Assembly: GCF_013520985.1 (NCBI RefSeq)
Contig: NZ_JACDTY010000007.1
Location: 248,001-312,000, forward strand
Length of the DNA stretch: 64,000 nt
Direction of reading: 5' to 3'
Source: Mesorhizobium neociceri
Lineage (GTDB): Bacteria > Pseudomonadota > Alphaproteobacteria > Rhizobiales > Rhizobiaceae
Part shown: piece after piece, positions 27,239-35,346 of the stretch
Layout: each line of letters begins with the position of its first letter
Position numbering within the stretch: the first letter of the stretch is position 1
The notes under the pieces: model-generated
Databases searched by the model: none
Told to the model about the DNA's origin: nothing
What the model saw: the letters and a program-made list of their open reading frames with translations, nothing else
Made by a program: the position numbers and the translations under genes

Positions 27239-28684
27239 ATGCGGGGGTTTTGGGTGCGGATGGCGGCGGCAGCGCTGCCCTGTATGGCGGCGCTGCTGAC
27301 GTGGAGTCTTGCCGCCGAAGCTGCCGACCGCTTCATCGATGTGTCCAACCCCAGCGTCCATCGTGTTTTCCTGCCGATGTCACAATCTGTGACCCTCCAG
27401 GTGAGCGCCAATCTCGGTGACATCGTTGTCGGCGACGAGAAGATCGCCGATGCCCAGCCGATGACCGACCGGACGCTCTATGTCATCGGCAAGAGCGCCG
27501 GCACCACCACGGTCAATCTCTTCTCCCCGGAAAAGCGCTCGCTGGGCGTGATCCAGATCGAGGTCGGCGTCGACGTCAGCGACATGGCGCAGGCGATCCG
27601 GCAGGTGGCGCCTCGGGCGCGCATCGAAATCGGTTCGATCAACGGCAAGGTCAGGCTCGGCGGTCACGTCAAGGATGGCGCGACGCTGGCGTCCATCATG
27701 GAAGTGGCACAGCAGTACGGTCCCGACGCCATCATCAACTCAGTCATCGTGGATGATAGCCAGCAGGTCAATCTCGAAGTGCGCGTGCTGGAGGCCAAGC
27801 GCAATGCCGGCCGCGATCTCGGCGTTTCGATCAAGAGCACAAATGGCAGCGGCACAACCCGCACAGGGACAGGCATTGCGGCCGTCGACGAAGATGATGT
27901 GGTGCTGGGACCTGGGAACCTGCTCACCGGCCTGCTGTCGAACACCAATCCATTCGCGGCGCTGATCACCCGAGTCATTGACAGCAACATCAAGGTCGAC
28001 CTGATCATTGAAGCGCTCGAGGCCAAGGGGGTTGTGCGCACGCTTGCCAATCCCAATCTAACAACGCTTTCCGGTGAGCCAGCCAGCTTCAACGCTGGCG
28101 GCGAGGTCCCTATCCGTGTCGTCGGCAATGATGGCCAGGTAACCGTCACGTACAAGCAATTCGGTGTCAATCTGCTGTTCACGCCGGTCGTACTTGACGA
28201 CGGTAAGATCCACATGAAGCTGGCGCCGGAAGTGAGTGACCTCACCGGTTTCACCACCGCCGGCGACCCGATCTTCACCAACCGCAAGCTTGATACCGTC
28301 GTCGAACTGCGCGATGGCCAGAGCTTCGCGGTCGGAGGGCTGCTGTCGAGCAAGACCACCAAGCTGCAGAATCAGGTGCCATGGCTCGGCCAGGTGCCGG
28401 TCATCGGCACGCTGTTCCGCAATTCGAGCAACCAGAAGGAAGAGACCGAACTGGTCGTCATCGTCACGCCGCACGTCGTGCGGCCGGTCAAGCCCGGCGA
28501 ACAACTGGCGACGCCTTTCGACAAGACACGGCCGGCCAACGATCCGGAATTCTTCGTGCTCGGTCAGCTTGAGGTGAACAAGGATATGATCCGCAAATAC
28601 GAAACGGGCGACGGCGTGACTGGCCCCTACGGCCACATGCTGGACTTCAAATCGAAGGACAAGATGCTCTATGTCAAGAAATAG
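27239..28684 (+). CDS. cpaC: CpaC/RcpA, outer-membrane secretin of the Flp pilus
   Basis: 481 residues from ATG 27239, with TTGGGGAGACGAG upstream; an in-frame TTG at 27203 is less likely. After a signal peptide (AAAALPCMAALLTWSLAAEA) comes an N-terminal domain with SVTLQVSANLGDIVVGD and then a BON-like segment. The secretin core has VLEAKRNAGRDLGVS, NPNLTTLSGEPASFNAGGEVPI and VPWLGQVPVIGTLFRNSSNQKEETELVVIVTP split over its normal spacing. It forms the outer-membrane channel for the pilus. It overlaps the next gene by 14 bases. Confidence 0.95.
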   Translation: MRGFWVRMAAAALPCMAALLTWSLAAEAADRFIDVSNPSVHRVFLPMSQSVTLQVSANLGDIVVGDEKIADAQPMTDRTLYVIGKSAGTTTVNLFSPEKRSLGVIQIEVGVDVSDMAQAIRQVAPRARIEIGSINGKVRLGGHVKDGATLASIMEVAQQYGPDAIINSVIVDDSQQVNLEVRVLEAKRNAGRDLGVSIKSTNGSGTTRTGTGIAAVDEDDVVLGPGNLLTGLLSNTNPFAALITRVIDSNIKVDLIIEALEAKGVVRTLANPNLTTLSGEPASFNAGGEVPIRVVGNDGQVTVTYKQFGVNLLFTPVVLDDGKIHMKLAPEVSDLTGFTTAGDPIFTNRKLDTVVELRDGQSFAVGGLLSSKTTKLQNQVPWLGQVPVIGTLFRNSSNQKEETELVVIVTPHVVRPVKPGEQLATPFDKTRPANDPEFFVLGQLEVNKDMIRKYETGDGVTGPYGHMLDFKSKDKMLYVKK

Positions 28685-28967
28685 CGCCTTGATCCTCATT
28701 CTGTGCGCCGGTGCACTATCGGGCTGCGCCGCCGATTATCTGAACCGCTACGACACGGTGACGCTCGCCGCCGGCGACACGCAAAAATACAATTCGCTGC
28801 TGCAAACGGTCGATCCGTTCAATCCGAACTCGAAGAACACACATATCGAAGGCGACGGCACGCGGGCAGCCGCTGTTGCCCAGAGCTACAAATTTCCACC
28901 GCCACCGCCGCCACCGCCTGCGATTACGGTCAATGTAGGCGGGGCAGTGAACAACGGAGCGAATTGA
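28671..28967 (+). CDS. Small lipoprotein in the Tad locus
   Basis: 98 residues from ATG 28671, overlapping the cpaC stop. The signal peptide ends in lipobox ALSGC. It is followed by AADYLNRYDTVTLAAGDTQKY and a C-terminal run of eight prolines (KFPPPPPPPPAITVNVGG). The segment YDTVTLAAGDA-type resembles the start of CpaD lipoproteins, which are longer (about 200 residues or more). It may therefore be a shortened CpaD equivalent that works beside the secretin. That is inference from place and the N-terminal motif. Confidence 0.75.
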   Translation: MSRNSALILILCAGALSGCAADYLNRYDTVTLAAGDTQKYNSLLQTVDPFNPNSKNTHIEGDGTRAAAVAQSYKFPPPPPPPPAITVNVGGAVNNGAN

Positions 28968-29037
28968 ACAGAAGGATGCGGTCGCGATGCGCCGGGTGAG
29001 CGAGGGGCCTGGTGCAAGGAAGCGAGAGAGTAAGGTC

Positions 29038-30582
29038 ATGTTGGGGACCATTAGGGCGTTCTGGAACGATCAACGCGGCATAGCGCTCATCCTCGTCAGC
29101 ATCATGCTGCCGGCGATCATCGGCTTGTCGCTGCTGGCGGTCGACATGAGCCGGATGAACAATCTGGACAACGACCTGCAGAAGGGCACCGATGCGCTCG
29201 CGCTCGCCGCGGCCGCCGAGTTGAACGGCAGATCTGATGCGTGGACGCGTGCCGACAATGCCCTCACAAATCTGGTTTCCAACGAGACCATGTTTTCCGC
29301 TGGGGGGATCGTCCCCCTCACCACAGGGTCCGGAACTGCGACGGTAGACTCTACATACCCCGCCTGCCGGTCGAAAGGACAGATATCGTGGTGCTTCCTG
29401 GCAAGTATCCCGACAAACGACTCCGACCCGATCATACCGGCCAACTATGCAGCCTCGCCGATCGTGACCCGTTTCATCCGGGTAAAGGCGCTGCCGGAAA
29501 GCTTCACGTCGATGTTCCCGGTCTCGGTCTCGTCATCGGGAAGTGCAACCGACACGAGTTACAATCTGAGCGCCGTGTCGGTGGCCGGTTTCACCTCCGG
29601 CGTCTGCGACTTCACTCCTGTCTTCATCTGCAATCCGTATGAGGACGATCCCGACGGGCACACCCTCGAACAGGCCGCTGCCAATCCTGACCTACACCGG
29701 AGACTTATGGAACTGCGCAAGGTAGGCAACGGTGCGGCCGCTGGTCCTGGCAATTTTGGTTTTCTTGAGCCGCCGGCAGGCGTTGGCAATGGGGCGCAGG
29801 CGCTCGCACAGACCATTGCCACATCCAGACCAATCGGTTGCTACTCCGCGGAGGGGGTCGATACCAAGACTGGACAGAACGCTGGGCCAGTGCAAGACGC
29901 CTTCAACGTTCGGTTCGGGATTGCTGCCAACGGCCACTTCAATAGCCCGGAATACGGCCCAGCCGCCAACGTCCGAAAGGGTGCTTCGTCTGGAAATGGA
30001 AACGGAAACGGAAACGGAAATGGAAATGGAAATGGAAATGGCGGCGGCCAATGCCCTCAATATAACCAGTTGACCTTCAACGGAACGGGTAACATGGGCC
30101 TGCCCAGGGATGCCACCACGCCATACATGGGCGGGCGAATGGGCGATGGAAATTGGAACCTCTCCGGCTATTGGAGCACCAACTTCGGTTCCGCCAGCCA
30201 TCCATCCTCGTGGGACACGACAAAGCCGACCCGTTACGAAGTCTACAAGTACGAGATATCGGCTGGGCTGGTGGGAACGGCTTCGACAGGTGGCGAGGTG
30301 GGAACACCCCCGAACTCTTGCCAGCCGCCGGTCACGTCGGTGGACCGTCGCCTGATCTACGGCGCCATCCTGAATTGCAACGCGCTCGAGCCAACCAACG
30401 ATCTATCAGGCCACAGCACGAACCTGCCGGTCGAATCCTTCGCCAGCTTCTTCCTTACTGAGCCGGTATCCTCGCCGTCAGACGATGCGTCCGTAATGGT
30501 CGAGCTTGTCGACATTACCGGCCGTGGCGGACAAGGAACGCTGGACAATTTCCTGCGCGACGAAGCGCAGCTCTACCGGTGA
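29038..30582 (+). CDS. TadG-type pilus assembly protein
   Basis: 514 residues from ATG 29038. The N-terminus has a TadE/TadG-like membrane segment, FWNDQRGIALILVSIMLPAIIGLSLLAVD, preceded by a Gly that could be a cleavage site but lacking the Glu of pilins. ALALAAAAELNG follows as in TadG proteins. The long extracytoplasmic part contains paired cysteines (CDFTPVFICNPYEDDP) and an eight-fold Gly-Asn repeat near residue 320. There is no clear vWA MIDAS motif that I can see. It probably sits in the periplasm as a minor pilus component. Confidence 0.85.
   Translation: MLGTIRAFWNDQRGIALILVSIMLPAIIGLSLLAVDMSRMNNLDNDLQKGTDALALAAAAELNGRSDAWTRADNALTNLVSNETMFSAGGIVPLTTGSGTATVDSTYPACRSKGQISWCFLASIPTNDSDPIIPANYAASPIVTRFIRVKALPESFTSMFPVSVSSSGSATDTSYNLSAVSVAGFTSGVCDFTPVFICNPYEDDPDGHTLEQAAANPDLHRRLMELRKVGNGAAAGPGNFGFLEPPAGVGNGAQALAQTIATSRPIGCYSAEGVDTKTGQNAGPVQDAFNVRFGIAANGHFNSPEYGPAANVRKGASSGNGNGNGNGNGNGNGNGGGQCPQYNQLTFNGTGNMGLPRDATTPYMGGRMGDGNWNLSGYWSTNFGSASHPSSWDTTKPTRYEVYKYEISAGLVGTASTGGEVGTPPNSCQPPVTSVDRRLIYGAILNCNALEPTNDLSGHSTNLPVESFASFFLTEPVSSPSDDASVMVELVDITGRGGQGTLDNFLRDEAQLYR
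29992..30039 (+). repeat. Eight-copy GGAAAY hexanucleotide repeat in the tadG-type gene
   Basis: Eight uninterrupted six-base units, GGAAAT or GGAAAC, code for eight Gly-Asn dipeptides. A unit length divisible by three keeps the frame when copy number changes, so the protein linker can vary in length by slippage. Confidence 0.95.
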
Positions 30583-31127
30583 CCGCGATGTTGAGAAGGC
30601 TGTCCCGCGTCCTGAACCGCTTTCGCTCCGACCATCACGGCACGGTGCTTGTCGAGATGAGTCTGGTTGTGCCGATGATGCTGTTGTTATCGGCGGGGGT
30701 CTTTGAATTCGGCAATCTGATCCACGACAAGCTGCTTATGGAAGCCGGCGTCTCCGACGGAGCGCGGTTCGCCGCACGCTGCAACAGCAAGCTGTACACC
30801 GATGCGGGGCTTGCCGCGATCGACTGCGCCGCTCTCGCCAAGAACATCACCGTCTTCGGCAACGTGGCGGGGACGGCTCCCGCACGTATCAAAGATTGGA
30901 AGACGACCGACGTGACGATCAACATCGCCGACCCCGCGACTTGCAAAAACGCGGTCGACGGCAGTGGCAACGTGCTCTATCTCTCGACGACCTCGCAGGT
31001 CTGTATCGTCACGGCTTCGGGTGCTTACCCTTATGCAAGCCGCGATAGCGTCGGATTGCTGTCATTGATCAACATAAGCACGGTCACGCTCTCCGCCAGC
31101 CATCAGGAGCGGTTGATCCGATTTTGA
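30579..31127 (+). CDS. tadE: TadE-like pseudopilin (first)
   Basis: 182 residues from GTG 30579, which overlaps the previous stop as GTGA; ATG 30588 is an alternative. The N-terminus DHHGTVLVEMSLVVPMMLLL has the TadE pattern, Gly then four residues and a Glu, before a long hydrophobic helix. The rest is extracytoplasmic, with several cysteines (RCNSK, DCAALAK, TCKNA, VCIV) likely in disulfides. TadE pseudopilins are processed by the same peptidase as Flp and help start or tether the fibre. Confidence 0.88.
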   Translation: MTAMLRRLSRVLNRFRSDHHGTVLVEMSLVVPMMLLLSAGVFEFGNLIHDKLLMEAGVSDGARFAARCNSKLYTDAGLAAIDCAALAKNITVFGNVAGTAPARIKDWKTTDVTINIADPATCKNAVDGSGNVLYLSTTSQVCIVTASGAYPYASRDSVGLLSLINISTVTLSASHQERLIRF

Positions 31128-31765
31128 TGATGCTGAGGCAGTTCGCAAGATCAGAGGACGGGGCAACGATGGTCGAAATGGCCATCGCCATGACGCTGCT
31201 GCTGACCCTGACCCTTGGCTTCGTTGATTTCGGATATGCCTTCTATCAATGGAATGCGGCGACCAAGGCAGTGCAGATCGGCGCCCGACTGGCGTCCATC
31301 TCGGACCCGGTTGCAACCGCGCTCCCAACCGCCGCGCCAATCTCGAATCCAGGCGCGCCGGTGGCGGCTGGAGCCTATGGGCCTTTTGTTTGTACTTATG
31401 CCGCGGGCAGTGGCTCGTGCACCAATAGCGGCGCGTTCAGCGCAGCCAATTTCAGCCGTATCTTTCGCGGCGACACCGCAAACACCAATGACGATGCCTG
31501 TCCGCCTCTGGCAGCCAACCAGCGGCCTGGCATATGCCACTTTTTCCCAGGCTTGCAGCGCAGCAACGTCGTCGTGACCTACACCGCAACCGGCCTCGGC
31601 TATCAAACACGGCTGGGCGGCCCGGTGCCGACCATCACCGTCAGTCTGCAGAACATCAATTTCCAGTTTTTCTTCCTGGGCGGACTGCTCGGGTTCGGAG
31701 ACATCACAGTGCCCTCCATGCTGAGCACGGTTACGGGCGAAGATTTGAAGAGTACCGCGTCATGA
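31127..31765 (+). CDS. tadE: TadE-like pseudopilin (second)
   Basis: 212 residues from ATG 31127, overlapping the stop of the gene before by one base. The N-terminus ARSEDGATMVEMAIAMTLLL again shows Gly, four residues, Glu-Met before the helix. Cys pairs occur in FVCTYAAGSGSC and DACPP/GICHFFPG. It is a second TadE/TadF-type minor pseudopilin. Translation is coupled on both sides: its own stop overlaps the tadZ ATG as ATGA. Confidence 0.88.
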   Translation: MMLRQFARSEDGATMVEMAIAMTLLLTLTLGFVDFGYAFYQWNAATKAVQIGARLASISDPVATALPTAAPISNPGAPVAAGAYGPFVCTYAAGSGSCTNSGAFSAANFSRIFRGDTANTNDDACPPLAANQRPGICHFFPGLQRSNVVVTYTATGLGYQTRLGGPVPTITVSLQNINFQFFFLGGLLGFGDITVPSMLSTVTGEDLKSTAS

Positions 31766-32925
31766 ATGCCATCAACACCAAGGTTACGCCGACCAAGCGA
31801 AAGCAGGTGGCGCTGTTCTCGTCGGATGCGAATTTCAAGCGCGATGTAGCAACGCGCCTCGATGCACTGGCGATCTACGACGTCAGGGTTTCCGAGACCG
31901 GCGAATTCCTCAAGGGTCCGCCCGCGGACACGCGCCCTGGCATCGTCATCCTCGACCTCGGCAATGGCGAGTTGCTCGGCAGGCCGGGCATCGTTGAGGC
32001 GCGCGCCCTTTGGGCAACCGTGCCGCTGATCGCGGTCTCCGACGAACTGTCGTCGGAGCAGACGCGCGTGCTGGTGCGCATGAACGCTTCGGACTGGCTG
32101 CACAAGCCGCTCGACGGCAAGGAACTGCTGAACGCGGTGACCTTCCACGACACCGGCAACCAGGGAACGAAAAGCCGCATCATCACCTTCATCAGCGCCA
32201 GCGGCGGCGCCGGCGCGACGACCCTCGCTTTGTCGGCGGCGGAGCACCTGGCGTCGAAATCGACAGAACGCGGAGCTTCCACCTGCCTGGTCGACCTCGA
32301 TTTCCAGAGCGCCAATTGCGGCGCCTATCTCAACCAGTTCAACCAGTTCGACCTCGGCGGCATCATCGGCCAGCCGGAGAGGCTCGACGTCGAGTTGATG
32401 GATGTCATCAAGCTCTCGCGTCCGTCCGGGCTGACGCTCTATTCCTTCGAGAGGCCGCAATTGCCTTTCGAGCCTCAGGGCGCCGATTTCGTGTTTCGCC
32501 TGCTTGACCTCGTCGCCTACCGGTTCGACGACATCGTCATCGATTTGCCGAATATCGAAACCCGCTGGCACAATTCCGTGCTGTCGACGAGCGATGAGAT
32601 CTTCATCGTCTTCGAACTCAACGTCGCGTCGCTGCGGCAAGGCAAGCGGCTCTACAAGAAGATCCGTGAGTTGCGTGGCAATGCGGTCAGCATCACGCTG
32701 GTCGCCAACAAGCACAAGCGCAAATGGTTCGGGAACCACTTTTCGCGCAGCGAGCTGGAAAAGATTTTCAAGGCGCCGCACATCAAATCGGTTGCGCTGG
32801 ACAATGCGCTTCTGGCCGATGCGTTGAACCGTGCTATTCTGCCTGCCGAGGTGGATGGGCGTGCGCGCTTCAACAAAGACCTGAAGCGGATGTTCAAAGA
32901 GCGGCTTGATGACGCTGCCAAATAG
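31762..32925 (+). CDS. cpaE: TadZ/CpaE, ParA-like localisation protein of the Flp pilus
   Basis: 387 residues. The N-terminal receiver-like domain (QVALFSSDANFKRDVATRL, GIVILDLGNGELLG) is followed by a ParA/MinD-like ATPase domain starting IITFISASGGAGATTLALSA. The P-loop reads SGGAGATT, so both lysines of the ParA-type loop are missing. DLDFQSANCG and the Asp box YRFDDIVIDLPNI are kept. CpaE/TadZ places the Tad machine at a cell pole and often has a weakened ATPase site. It overlaps the L,D-transpeptidase gene. Confidence 0.92.
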   Translation: MNAINTKVTPTKRKQVALFSSDANFKRDVATRLDALAIYDVRVSETGEFLKGPPADTRPGIVILDLGNGELLGRPGIVEARALWATVPLIAVSDELSSEQTRVLVRMNASDWLHKPLDGKELLNAVTFHDTGNQGTKSRIITFISASGGAGATTLALSAAEHLASKSTERGASTCLVDLDFQSANCGAYLNQFNQFDLGGIIGQPERLDVELMDVIKLSRPSGLTLYSFERPQLPFEPQGADFVFRLLDLVAYRFDDIVIDLPNIETRWHNSVLSTSDEIFIVFELNVASLRQGKRLYKKIRELRGNAVSITLVANKHKRKWFGNHFSRSELEKIFKAPHIKSVALDNALLADALNRAILPAEVDGRARFNKDLKRMFKERLDDAAK

Positions 32926-33508
32926 GTATCGGCCAGGTAGGTATCGGATTGGCCCGGGATTGGCCTGCGTCATGGGTATGGCGCTGGCGATGTCGGTCCA
33001 GGACTTCGCCAGCGCGCGATCGGCACTTTCGGATCGGCCGCCGCTGCCGGCAATGGGACCCAGCCTGCGCAAGACTGTCGCCTTCGAGACGGCGGAACAA
33101 CCTGGAACGATCGTTATCCGCAAGGGCGAGAAAGCGCTTTATCTGGTGACCCGACAAGGCCAGGCGCTTCGCTATCAGATCAGCGTCGGCCGCGACGGAT
33201 TTGGCTGGACCGGGGTCGTCAAGGTGGGGGCCAAGACCGAATGGCCGGAATGGCGCCCACCCCGCGAAATGCGCGACCGCCAGCCGGAGCTGCCGCAAAT
33301 GGTGCCCGCCGGTCCCTACAATCCACTCGGCGCCAGGGCGCTCTATCTGCTTCGGGACGGGCGTGACACGCTCTATCGGATACACGGAACCAACGATCCG
33401 TCGGGGGTTGGCTTCGACGGAACATCGGGGTGTTTTCGCCTCACCAACACCGATGTGATCGATCTCTTCAAGCGCGTCGCGATCGGCGCAAAGGTGGTGG
33501 TTCAATGA
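32909..33508 (+). CDS. L,D-transpeptidase (YkuD domain) encoded within the Tad operon
   Basis: 199 residues from ATG 32909, overlapping tadZ by 17 bases. A signal peptide (PGLACVMGMALAMSVQDFASA) is followed by a YkuD domain: GTIVIRKGEKALYLVTRQGQ, YQISVGRDGFGWTG, and the catalytic motif YRIHGTNDP ... GTSGCFRL, with His and Cys in place. Such enzymes make 3-3 cross-links in peptidoglycan or attach proteins to it. Its embedded place between tadZ and the next gene (ATGA overlap) suggests a job in letting the pilus through, or anchoring it to, the cell wall. Confidence 0.92.
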   Translation: MTLPNRYRPGRYRIGPGLACVMGMALAMSVQDFASARSALSDRPPLPAMGPSLRKTVAFETAEQPGTIVIRKGEKALYLVTRQGQALRYQISVGRDGFGWTGVVKVGAKTEWPEWRPPREMRDRQPELPQMVPAGPYNPLGARALYLLRDGRDTLYRIHGTNDPSGVGFDGTSGCFRLTNTDVIDLFKRVAIGAKVVVQ

Positions 33509-34098
33509 CGATGATCAGCGAACCGGACATGCCGGCAATCGAGATTGGGACAGAAACCCGCATTGGAGAGCAGGCTGTCGTTGGGAAACCGAGCGACAAA
33601 AGCATTATCGGCGCGGTCATCATCGGCACGTCCCTGATCACCTTGGTGAATATAATAGCCGCAGTTTATCTCTACCGCGGCATCAGCGATATGCGCTTTT
33701 TGGAAGGGCGCCTGGAACAACTCGGGACGTTCGAACAACGAATCGGGGGCCGGCTGGATACCGTCAACAACGGTTTTCAGAGCCGATTTGAAAAACTCGA
33801 CAGTCAACTGCAAAGCAGCTTTGGTGAAATCAACCGGAGCATAGCCCGACTGGAGCAGAACCAGCCTCTTGCCCGTGATGAGGTCATGTCGAGCGCAGCG
33901 GAGCCTTCCGTCGACACGACCAGCAGCATGGCGGAGGCACCCGCCGTTCTCGATGGTGAAGGCGCGACCGAGCCCAGCGCTGTCGATGCGCCGCGTCCGC
34001 CGAAAAACAGGGTCGCGGCCGCAGCGCCTGCCCCAAGCCCCAACTACCAGCGCATACAACAGGCCGACGGCAAGGTTTACTACAAAAAGATCAACTAG
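33505..34098 (+). CDS. Single-pass membrane protein with coiled coil, end of the Tad operon
   Basis: 197 residues from ATG 33505, overlapping the L,D-transpeptidase stop as ATGA. One membrane helix (IIGAVIIGTSLITLVNIIAAVYLY) is followed by a heptad-like region (MRFLEGRLEQLGTFEQRIGG, SRFEKLDSQLQSSFGEINRS). A Pro/Ala-rich linker and a short end, NYQRIQQADGKVYYKKIN, complete it. I do not recognise the family. Its coupling to the pilus genes suggests a structural or regulatory pilus role. A family B repeat follows. Confidence 0.75.
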   Translation: MTMISEPDMPAIEIGTETRIGEQAVVGKPSDKSIIGAVIIGTSLITLVNIIAAVYLYRGISDMRFLEGRLEQLGTFEQRIGGRLDTVNNGFQSRFEKLDSQLQSSFGEINRSIARLEQNQPLARDEVMSSAAEPSVDTTSSMAEAPAVLDGEGATEPSAVDAPRPPKNRVAAAAPAPSPNYQRIQQADGKVYYKKIN

Positions 34099-34120
34099 CG
34101 CTGGAAAAGCGGGCTGCCCT

Positions 34121-34224
34121 AGAGCAACTTCCAGGAAAAGTGTGAACGGTTTTCCGTCCGGAATTGCATTAAATCAAAGAGATAGAGCGGTTCGCCGTTT
34201 CCGTGAAACGGTGAAAAGCTCTAG
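34121..34224. repeat. Dispersed double-hairpin repeat, family B copy 2
   Basis: Starts AGAGCAACTTCCAGGAAAAG and ends AGCTCTAG, in the same orientation as the copy at 20480. The central part is shorter. With that copy it brackets the whole Tad locus, and GCTGCC precedes both. Its last bases supply the stop codon of the leftward gene at 34221. Confidence 0.88.
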
Positions 34225-34760
34225 AGATCTCGCTGCAGGGCAACAAGCCTCGCGGCAAGCACTTCGGACCGTTGCCGGGTTTCGCTGAGGAAGACAACAT
34301 GACAGTAGGCGCATGCTGTCAGACCCAGAAGCAGCACAAGGCTGTTCTTCAAGGTGAAATCGACCATTAGTGAGAATGGAAGGCCCCCGGGTACCGTGAA
34401 TGAAGCGATCGTGCTCGCTGTTTCGGAATGGCTGGTGACGGCGATCATCAACCCGGCAAAAAGCAGGGCGACGTGATTTGCAAGGAAGAAGAAGGCAACC
34501 GACTTTCTTGTGCGGAACGCCATCCAGCAGACGATCGACGCGGCGGCGAGGATGGAGGCATCAAGGACCATCGACGCCCCCAGAAAGAGATCGATCTGTT
34601 GCCAGAACATCGTCGACAGCGGCCTTAGTTCAAGCCAGATCCGCCACATCGTGGGACTGGCCGGATAGGATCCCAGCAGGAAGGTCGCCATGCGCTCCCC
34701 TGCCAAAATCAGCAGGATCAGAGCTGGGAAGGCAAAGAGCATTGTCGACTTGCGCTTCAT
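34221..34760 (-). CDS. Small integral membrane protein of unknown function
   Basis: 179 residues from ATG 34760, with TTGAGGGTG upstream. Four hydrophobic stretches are visible: MLFAFPALILLILAGERMA, MVLDASILAAASIVCWMAF, AFFFLANHVALLFAGLMIAV and SLVLLLGLTACAYCHVVFL. The C-terminus, SETRQRSEVLAARLVALQRD, is cytoplasmic in character. I do not recognise the family. The stop codon lies within the terminal CTAG of the family B repeat, so the repeat may have set the end of this gene. Confidence 0.65.
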   Translation of the reverse strand: MKRKSTMLFAFPALILLILAGERMATFLLGSYPASPTMWRIWLELRPLSTMFWQQIDLFLGASMVLDASILAAASIVCWMAFRTRKSVAFFFLANHVALLFAGLMIAVTSHSETASTIASFTVPGGLPFSLMVDFTLKNSLVLLLGLTACAYCHVVFLSETRQRSEVLAARLVALQRDL

Positions 34761-34903
34761 GTCACCCTCAACAATCTGGCCTTCAAGATAGATTGCAGAG
34801 ATTGACCGAGGCTTAACGGAGCGGTGCTGGTCCTGCGGCGGCGCGGCCAGCGGCACATGGCAGCCTGCAAGTCAGCAAGAGCCATTCGTGGATGGCGCAG
34901 CCA

Positions 34904-35140
34904 TCAGTTGTTTTGGCTGAGCACGAGCGTCACCACCTTCGGCTCGACTCGTTGCAGACATCGTTCCGGAATATTGGGCCACATCGCCTTGGCGCATCCC
35001 TCGTCTTCGCGTGGCGCCAGCGCCAGCGAGCGTTCTGAGCTACGGGCTTGCTCGGCGGTCGACAGGAATACCTGTGTAGCCAGCGCAGTCGCCATGGATA
35101 CCTGGACGAAGATAAGGGCGTAAGCAAATCGTCTGATCAT
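34904..35140 (-). CDS. Small secreted protein
   Basis: 78 residues from ATG 35140. The N-terminus (RRFAYALIFVQVSMATALATQ) looks like a signal peptide. The mature part is short, with two cysteines in DEGCAKAMWPNIPERCLQRV. Short rhizobial proteins with a MWPNIPxxC segment near the C-terminus are familiar, but I know of no function. It lies between a membrane protein and the histidine kinase gene, divergent from the kinase, with about 200 bases between. Confidence 0.6.
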   Translation of the reverse strand: MIRRFAYALIFVQVSMATALATQVFLSTAEQARSSERSLALAPREDEGCAKAMWPNIPERCLQRVEPKVVTLVLSQNN

Positions 35141-35346
35141 CCGCTCGAAACGCCCAATCCGCGAAGTGGTTCCAACCTAACGCACTGGTGAACACTTGAT
35201 CACGATAGTTGCGATTCCGTGCGTGCTGGTCATTGGCCGCCCTGCCACGGCTGTTCCAGAACGGCTCGGCGTGGAATAGAATGCCACCGACGGCCGCCCT
35301 TTGGCCACAGACGAGTGCCATCGACGAGCGACGAGCGGAAGGACAC

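Noticed and set aside
29992..30039. Tandem repeat considered as a CRISPR or minisatellite
   Set aside because: Six-base units with no spacers inside a coding frame; it is a coding microsatellite-like repeat.
31603..33123. 506-codon leftward ORF across tadZ
   Set aside because: Antisense shadow; tadZ and the transpeptidase carry real motifs and coupled starts.
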